A stretch of DNA of 11,617 nucleotides from CAIVSN01 sp040383945 (lineage in GTDB: Bacteria; Patescibacteriota; Gracilibacteria; BD1-5; UBA2023). Under the pieces are notes generated by a model. The model had not been told where the DNA came from, ran no database searches, and worked only from the letters and a program-made list of their open reading frames with translations. This document shows positions 7,047 to 11,617 of the stretch, in pieces. Each line of letters starts with the position of its first letter. The stretch's first letter is position 1. The stretch is taken from assembly GCA_040383945.1 (NCBI GenBank), contig JBEICN010000032.1, positions 1 to 11,617 of the forward strand. The letters run 5' to 3'. Position numbers and translations under genes: made by a program.

Positions 7047-7397
7047 ATGAATACGACAATTGAAATCAAAACCAAACAAGTAGGTGCTATCATGGTTTTC
7101 GAATTCCATGGAGAACTCGATGAAACAAATGCCGATAGAACTTTTACCAGTATATATAATGCGGTTGGAGATTTTACTGGGAAGAAAATTCTTTTCAATC
7201 TTTCAGGTCTCAAGTATCTCAATTCAAAATCAATCGGATATATTGCTGATATTTTTAGCAATATCGAAGACGGTAATGGACAGATGTGTATTACTAATAT
7301 GACGGAAGAAGTAAAAGATACGCTCGAGCTCGTAGGTATTACTACCATTGTATCAGTTATGGATACTGAAGCTGAAGGTATTGCGAATATGGGCTAA
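7047..7397 (+). CDS. STAS-domain protein, anti-sigma-factor antagonist-like
   Basis: 116 residues: a single soluble STAS domain of SpoIIAA type, with no membrane segment. The order beta strand (AIMVFEFHGELDE), helix, strand (KKILFNLSGLKYLN), helix (SIGYIADIFSNIE), strand, helix matches the fold. SpoIIAA-type proteins bind and release anti-sigma kinases and are switched by phosphorylation of Ser in D-S-S-G. Here the motif is N59-S60-K61-S62-I-G, so Lys stands where the phosphoserine usually is. S60 or S62 might serve instead, or control may not be by phosphorylation. No anti-sigma kinase is adjacent, and the gene is monocistronic between its own promoter and a strong terminator. The frame opens upstream at 6981, but the promoter position favours the ATG at 7047. 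It contains no TGA, although glycine is common. Confidence 0.85.
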   Translation: MNTTIEIKTKQVGAIMVFEFHGELDETNADRTFTSIYNAVGDFTGKKILFNLSGLKYLNSKSIGYIADIFSNIEDGNGQMCITNMTEEVKDTLELVGITTIVSVMDTEAEGIANMG

Positions 7398-7426
7398 AAA
7401 CTGATTTTTCTATAATTGTCAAGCAT

Positions 7427-7455
7427 AACCTCCTACAAAAAGTAGGAGGTTTTTT
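7427..7455 (+). terminator. Strong rho-independent terminator after the STAS gene
   Basis: Perfect 10-bp stem AACCTCCTAC / GTAGGAGGTT (7427-7436 with 7442-7451) around a 5-base A loop, followed by T to 7455. It starts 30 bases after the TAA. The A and T tracts could let it work in both directions, but no gene ends from the right. Confidence 0.92.
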
Positions 7456-7498
7456 GTAAAACCAATAAATATACGGTAGTCTAAACAAAAACATACCT

Positions 7499-9451
7499 AT
7501 GACCACCACCAATACAAATTCCCCTGAAAGAGCCTCAGGAATTCTCGACCGAATCAAGGATCGCCTCACATCTGCAGGAGAAGTTCTCAAAGATGCTACC
7601 GTAAAACAGCTAGATTTTGCCAAAGATATCATCGGTATCAATACCGAAATCGAATTAGCAAAGACCAAAGAATCGCAGCTGGAATGAAATGAAAAGCGCG
7701 GTCAACGAGAAGTCGTGCTCAGTTTGGGTCGTTCAAAAAATCGCGCTCAGCGTGCCGAGATGATCACCGCAGAAAATGGCTTAATCAGAAACGAATCCTT
7801 GAAAAAGCGGGCTCGAGAAGTTATGAAAACGGGAGGATTTGAAACGATGTGAGCTGATGATCTTCTCTCCCTCGAACAACTTGAGCGCGGAGTGCTCTCA
7901 AAAGTATTTGCCTACAAGCGTACCAAGGGGCCAGATGGTCTTCCAATTGAAACCCCTCTAAATACCAAAGATGTTCAAGAAAATGACGAAATAGTAATTG
8001 ATTTTTGACGAAATGCGTCGGCAAATGCAAAAATCGGTGCCGCTGATCTGTTGCCACCAAGTATTCGAGTAGTGAAAATTATTGACCGTGATATGAATGT
8101 GCGGATTGGAACTCGACAGGTCATTAATGGTCGGTCGGGTTACTATGATATCAATGGGAAATATCTGCCGATATATAACGGCTTCACTTTGAGAATCCCA
8201 ACAGCGGTAGAAATACAACAACCCGAGTATGCAGGATTCAAAATATCAAAGTCGATCGAACAAGACACTGCCGTGCTTTCAAGGTTGGAAACTGAAGATG
8301 CTGAGGCTATGACTCGTTTTCGAGGTATACTTGAAAAAAGCAGAAAAGAAGATGCCACTTCGAGCCTCTATGAACTCATCTCGACCGAAGCTGGGTCTGG
8401 AGGCACCTACCAAGAGCGCTTGGGGCGCATGATTTCCATCTCCGAGTGATATGAGAAAAAAACTGAGGGGGATGAAAAAGTCATGTTTGAAAATCTTACC
8501 ACACGACTTCGAAAGACCAAAGAAATACTCGGAGACAAGAATTACCAATTAGATCTCGACCGCTATAAATCTGCAATAGCAAAGCATGAATCAGAGGGAC
8601 GAGGCTATTTTGCAAGAAATGATGACAAAGGGAAAGAGCGAGGTGTACGACCTGGAGCTTGGGCTTTTGGAAAATACCAGTTTACCGTGGAAACCCTCCG
8701 CGCTTACGGCGTAGATCTATGAAATCCCCCAGAAGAAACAAAAATACAATGATTTTTGGAGAATCCGAGTCTCCAGGAAGAAATTATGGACCGGTATATC
8801 CTTCAAAATTTGGAAAAACATATTCTTCCCAATCAAAAAATTGCGGAAGATATGAGTCAAAATGGAACATCACTCTCCTACTATCTCGCACTCACTCACA
8901 TCGGAGGACCCGGGGCTCTGAATGGAAAATCTAGCAAAAAAGACTGGCTCGGGACGAGTATTCATCCCTATGCAGTGGGAGTTTCTAATGCTTATGAGCG
9001 ATCACTCGGAGGTGATCAAATAGCTCAAGCCATACCTCGCATCGAGGCGGTTAATGGTGCAAAAATTACCCCGGAAGCCCTCATTATTGCAGCAGAAAAG
9101 CACATGGGAAAACCCTACAAGCTTGGAGCCAATGGCGATACTGAAATAGATTGTTCTCAGCTTATCGTCGAAGCGCTCAAAACAAACCGAGTCGTGCATT
9201 CCAGATATGATACAACCGCAGCTGGACTCGCGCTCAATTCTCGGCCAAAATCACCACAAGACGTCGAGCGAGGTGATCTTGTATTTCTGCGTCAAAAAGG
9301 AGTCATTGCGCATGTAGCAATAGCGCTCGGGACGGCAAACAATGGAGAAATAGAAATTATTGACGCCTCAAGTGATGCCAAAAAAGTGAGCAAACGAACT
9401 CAGAGAATTACTTCAAGTGTAGAGGTCGGAACTCCCTACTTCTATGCTTAA
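7499..9451 (+). CDS. Cell-wall hydrolase: lysozyme/transglycosylase-like segment plus C-terminal NlpC/P60 peptidase
   Basis: 650 residues with six TGA codons as Gly, ending at TAA. Residues 1-120 are polar and helical, possibly coiled-coil, with no signal peptide. Residues about 120-330 are unrecognised mixed sequence. Residues about 355-500 look lysozyme-like: AIAKHESEGRG, with E364 or E366 as candidate catalytic acid, then AFGKYQF-x-x-x-TL and SYYLALTHIGGPGAL. Residues about 530-650 are NlpC/P60: KHMGKPYKLGANG, nucleophile C552 in IDCSQL, GDLVFLRQKG and H605 in IAHVAIALG; the third polar position seems to be D622 (IIDAS), where His, Asn or Gln is usual. Such enzymes cut glycan strands and stem peptides. 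Without an N-terminal signal, export needs another route, or the protein is phage-tail-like. The only promoter candidate is weak (TTGTAA 7454, TAGTCT 7477). A terminator follows at 9469-9496 and the stop overlaps the convergent polA. Confidence 0.85.
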
Positions 9452-10650
9452 AAAATCAATCCGATCTGCTCCTCTGCTGTTTGAGAGGAGTTTTTTAGAT
9501 ATCCACGCAAATACCTGAGCTCTTCCTTGATGTCATAGCCGATGATTTCCAGATGAGATTCCAGTAGCCAACTCAAGAACTCTTTTCCAGAATACTGGGT
9601 AAAATCAAGGATATACCAATGCTCCCCATCTCCGAGCGCCATTCCTGTAAGGTGGTTTTCATGGGCAATGGTGGCGATAGAGCATTTTGCTTTCTGTCAA
9701 AGGCCATTTTGAAGACCCAGAAGCTCCTCGGCTGTTTTGATAGTTATCGCGTGGATACCCAAACTTTCAAAGGACTTCAAAGTCGAAGCCTCCTCAGTAA
9801 TAAGAGATTTGAATTCAAGCGATCTAAAAAAATCGTTCACTTGCGGATTCATGAGTTCTCGGTCACGGAACCAATAGGCTGACTCTGGCAATATTTCTAT
9901 ATCCACATCTGTGGTGATACTTGCGAGTTTTTTGGAGAGAAATGCTCGATCTCGTTGCTCGATAAGTGTAGATTTTGTCTTTCAAGAAATACTTTGGTGA
10001 TCTTGATCTAGTGCGGTATAAATATCCTCCAAAGATCCAAACTCTCCAATAAGCGCCTGTGCTTTTTTGGGTCAAAAACCTGTGATACCAGGTATGTTAT
10101 CGGATGTATCCCCAGTGATCGAAAGATAATCAACAACGCGTTCTGGAGGTACTCAAAATTTTTCTATCGCCTCTTCCCGATACGCAATTTTTTTCTTCAT
10201 CGTATCATACACCATAACATTTCCCCCGATAAATTGGTAGAGATCTTTGTCTCAAGAAAGAATGTAGACTTGATTATTTGGATCTTTTCTCAAATGTGTG
10301 ACCAAAGTACCGATGACATCATCTGCCTCGTACCCTTCTTTCTCGAGTATGGGAATTTGCATTCGCTCGAGGAGTTCGAAGATTTTCGATTCTTGAGATT
10401 TGAGATCATCCGGCATTCGATCACGAGTAGCCTTATATTCAGGATAAATATCCTCACGAAAATTTTTCCCCTTAAAATCCATAATAAAATAGAGCAAGTC
10501 TGGTCGTTCAAACTGATGCATGCCGAGAAGTGTCTTAGCAAGGCCAAACACGGCATTCACTGGCTCTCCAGCTCGAGTAGTAAAGTGAGGAACTGCGTAA
10601 AAAAGTCGATATATAAGGTTGTATCCGTCTATGAGATAAATATTTCGCAT
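9448..10650 (-). CDS. polA: DNA polymerase I, N-terminal part only: 5'-3' exonuclease plus partial 3'-5' exonuclease-like domain
   Basis: 400 residues with five TGA codons as Gly, ending at TAA; full Pol I is about 850-950. Residues 1-290 are the 5'-3' flap exonuclease that removes RNA primers: metal ligand D8 (LIDGYN), YPEYKATRDR, EADDVIG, S-G-D-K-D at 132-136, T-G-D-T-S-D-N-I-P-G (179-188) and the DNA-binding helix-hairpin G-F-G-P-K-K-A (191-197). G133 and G193 are TGA-coded. Residues about 300-400 look like the start of the 3'-5' exonuclease domain (ATIAHENHLTGMALGDG, WYILDF, IIGYDIKEELRYL) without the usual D-x-E, as in inactive versions. The polymerase domain is missing and no frame continues it; beyond the stop lies the opposing hydrolase gene. 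It is either a truncated or split polA, or a specialised exonuclease. The ATG at 10650 is chosen because the domain begins there; an upstream start at 10689 falls next to the preceding terminator. Confidence 0.88.
9469..9496 (+). terminator. Terminator of the hydrolase gene, inside the antisense strand of polA
   Basis: Perfect 7-bp GC-rich stem CTCCTCT / AGAGGAG (9469-9475 with 9484-9490), an 8-base loop and six T (9491-9496), 18 bases after the TAA at 9451. The same bases encode the last residues of the polA product on the other strand, including N-S-S-Q-T-A-E-E-Q. Confidence 0.85.
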
Positions 10651-10687
10651 GTGCGGTTGAAAAGTTTTTCCTAGTATATACGAACTC

Positions 10688-10719
10688 AAAAAAATCAGAA
10701 GCCGAGACTTCTGATTTTT
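10688..10719 (-). terminator. Rho-independent terminator after the CARDB surface-protein gene
   Basis: Perfect 12-bp stem AAAAATCAGAAG / CTTCTGATTTTT (10690-10701 with 10708-10719) and a 6-base loop; the minus-strand transcript ends in U from the seven A at 10688-10694. It lies 48 bases after the TAA at 10768 and separates that gene from polA. TATACT (minus strand, about 10672-10677) just beyond it may be the polA -10, which would place the -35 region in the hairpin. Confidence 0.88.
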
Positions 10720-10767
10720 GAAACGATAGGACTAATGTGCCCTGCCCCCAAAGATCGAGAGCATCTT

Positions 10768-11617
10768 TTACTGAATTTGCAAACGCCAGTAGGAAGCATT
10801 GTTATCATTTCTGGTTTCAGCCACATTGTCGTAAATATCTACCTCAGCGTACAGCATGTAGTATCCGCCCGTCCAATTGAGATTAAGATTTCCAAAAGGC
10901 ACAACAATATCTGAGCATCCCCCCTTGAGGAGTTGAACAAAGGACGAAGTTAATGTGGTATTATTGCCATTGGTAATTCTCAAAGTAATCTGTCGACTCG
11001 TTGACATAGAATCGCCCTGATTACACACTTTTGCAGTAAGTTCCGAGCGACCACCGTTTTGCTTGAGATCAGCGAGGTATAGATCCGGATTTCCGACTGG
11101 AACGACATAGCTCGAAGAACATTGCCATCGATAGGCTTGAGAGGAAGTATCCCATACTTTTACCCATTGAGGACAATTGGAGTTATAGTTTCCCGGCGCG
11201 AAGGTGTTGTAGGTGTTGTTAGAAGTACCACTACTGTTTGGGTCAAATACATGATACATGTTCGAGCTGGTCGGTCCGTTAGCGTCAAAAGTATTATAAA
11301 TGTTCGTACTCGTTCGAGTGCCTGGTCGAGTATTGTCCCAATAGGGCGAATAGGTGTAATTTCCACGATCATTGTGATGATAGTGGTACCAATTTCCGGT
11401 ATTGTATCCAGTATATACAAAAACGAGATTTTGATTTCCTTGTCTCATGGCCCAAGTAGGGCTTGCGGGATAGATATCCCCTCGAGTTCCCTCCGGGTTG
11501 ACATAATACCAATTATTTCCACTTTGGTATCCATTTCCATAGAAAGTATTTGGAGTATACCACTTGACTCCAGAATCAGGATTCCCCCACAAATCGTATA
11601 CCGGATCATTAGGAGTA
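10768..11617 (-). CDS. Surface protein with Tyr/Asn/Gly-rich region and C-terminal CARDB domain (5' end beyond the window)
   Basis: 283 residues are visible, ending at TAA; the frame stays open through the right edge, so the start is missing. The first part is rich in Tyr, Asn, Trp, Gly and Thr and has a degenerate 14-15-residue repeat around [NIMT]Y[NH]-x-F. The last 110 residues fit a CARDB domain (adhesion-related, Ig-like beta sandwich): NPDLYLADL, LTAKVCNQGD, VQLLKGGCSD, GGYYMLYAEVDIYDNV and the diagnostic E-T-R-N-D-N-N. Such domains occur in exported bacterial proteins that bind surfaces or hosts. Cysteines in pairs fit an extracytoplasmic location. None of its 25 visible glycines is TGA-coded, in contrast to the neighbouring polA. 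A terminator follows at 10688-10719. Its ligand is unknown. Confidence 0.8.
   Translation of the reverse strand, partial: TPNDPVYDLWGNPDSGVKWYTPNTFYGNGYQSGNNWYYVNPEGTRGDIYPASPTWAMRQGNQNLVFVYTGYNTGNWYHYHHNDRGNYTYSPYWDNTRPGTRTSTNIYNTFDANGPTSSNMYHVFDPNSSGTSNNTYNTFAPGNYNSNCPQWVKVWDTSSQAYRWQCSSSYVVPVGNPDLYLADLKQNGGRSELTAKVCNQGDSMSTSRQITLRITNGNNTTLTSSFVQLLKGGCSDIVVPFGNLNLNWTGGYYMLYAEVDIYDNVAETRNDNNASYWRLQIQ
11200..11304 (-). repeat. Degenerate 14-15-residue coding repeat in the surface protein
   Basis: Three successive segments begin N-I-Y-N-T-F, N-M-Y-H-V-F and N-T-Y-N-T-F, with first codons at 11304, 11262 and 11217, that is 14 and 15 codons apart. The linkers are rich in Ser, Gly, Pro and Asn. 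The DNA copies have diverged, so the repeat is old or under selection for pattern rather than sequence. Confidence 0.6.

Noticed and set aside
10234..10674. 146-codon plus-strand frame
   Set aside because: It is antisense to the 5'-3' exonuclease domain of polA, whose motifs are unmistakable.
1..11617. Many apparently broken genes under the standard code, suggesting pseudogenes or frameshifts
   Set aside because: All interruptions in the real frames are TGA, never TAA or TAG, and the frames continue in phase with family motifs on both sides. Recoding explains them all.
1..11617. Reassignment of CGA/CGG from Arg to Trp, which I recall being reported for some Absconditabacteria
   Set aside because: CGA is frequent here and lies where Arg or polar residues are expected (for example D-R-A-F in polA, the basic N-terminus of the kinase, P-R-N-G in the repeats), while TGG supplies the expected Trp. 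An Arg reading fits.

Overview
The window reads cleanly only if UGA is translated as glycine (translation table 25). About 41 in-frame TGA codons fall inside eight otherwise intact reading frames, and where the family is recognisable many sit on near-invariant glycines: the G2 box of a histidine kinase, the S-G-D-K-D and helix-hairpin motifs of a DNA polymerase I exonuclease, and the receiver and winged-helix motifs of an OmpR-type regulator. Every gene whose end is visible stops at TAA or TAG, and none needs TGA as a stop. UGA=Gly is known from the candidate phyla Absconditabacteria (SR1) and Gracilibacteria (BD1-5/GN02), so the DNA very probably comes from one of these small-genome Patescibacteria/CPR bacteria. 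The sequence does not decide between the two. CGA and CGG read naturally as Arg and TGG as Trp. I see no rRNA, tRNA, CRISPR array or intact mobile element.

Layout. (a) 1-3060, minus strand: the start of a response regulator (off the left edge), a 470-base non-coding stretch, a receiver-TPR response regulator (652-2343), and a small secreted four-cysteine protein (2645-2968) with its own promoter and terminator. The two regulators and the spacers in front of them look like a tandem duplication in which one copy of the small secreted gene has decayed to about 50 bases. (b) 3340-5857, plus strand: an OmpR-family regulator and a membrane histidine kinase separated by one base, followed by a secreted Pro/Asn-rich repeat protein that is only visible with UGA=Gly. 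(c) 5873-6952, minus: a FemAB-type peptidoglycan-bridge aminoacyltransferase, convergent with the repeat protein. (d) 7047-9451, plus: a STAS-domain protein with a strong terminator, then a 650-residue protein with a lysozyme/transglycosylase-like segment and a C-terminal NlpC/P60 peptidase. (e) 9448-11617, minus: a DNA polymerase I that ends inside the 3'-5' exonuclease-like domain and overlaps the hydrolase gene tail to tail, then the C-terminal part of a surface protein with a CARDB domain.

The common thread is the cell envelope (FemAB, the wall hydrolase, three exported proteins, one membrane sensor) plus signal transduction (three receiver proteins, one kinase, one STAS protein). This fits a small host-associated cell that invests in surface contact and wall remodelling, but that lifestyle reading is inference. 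Most starts lack a clear Shine-Dalgarno sequence. No single new multi-gene defence or mobile system is evident. The most unusual items are the truncated polA, the terminator embedded in its antisense strand, the hidden repeat protein, the decayed duplication and the uneven use of UGA between genes.
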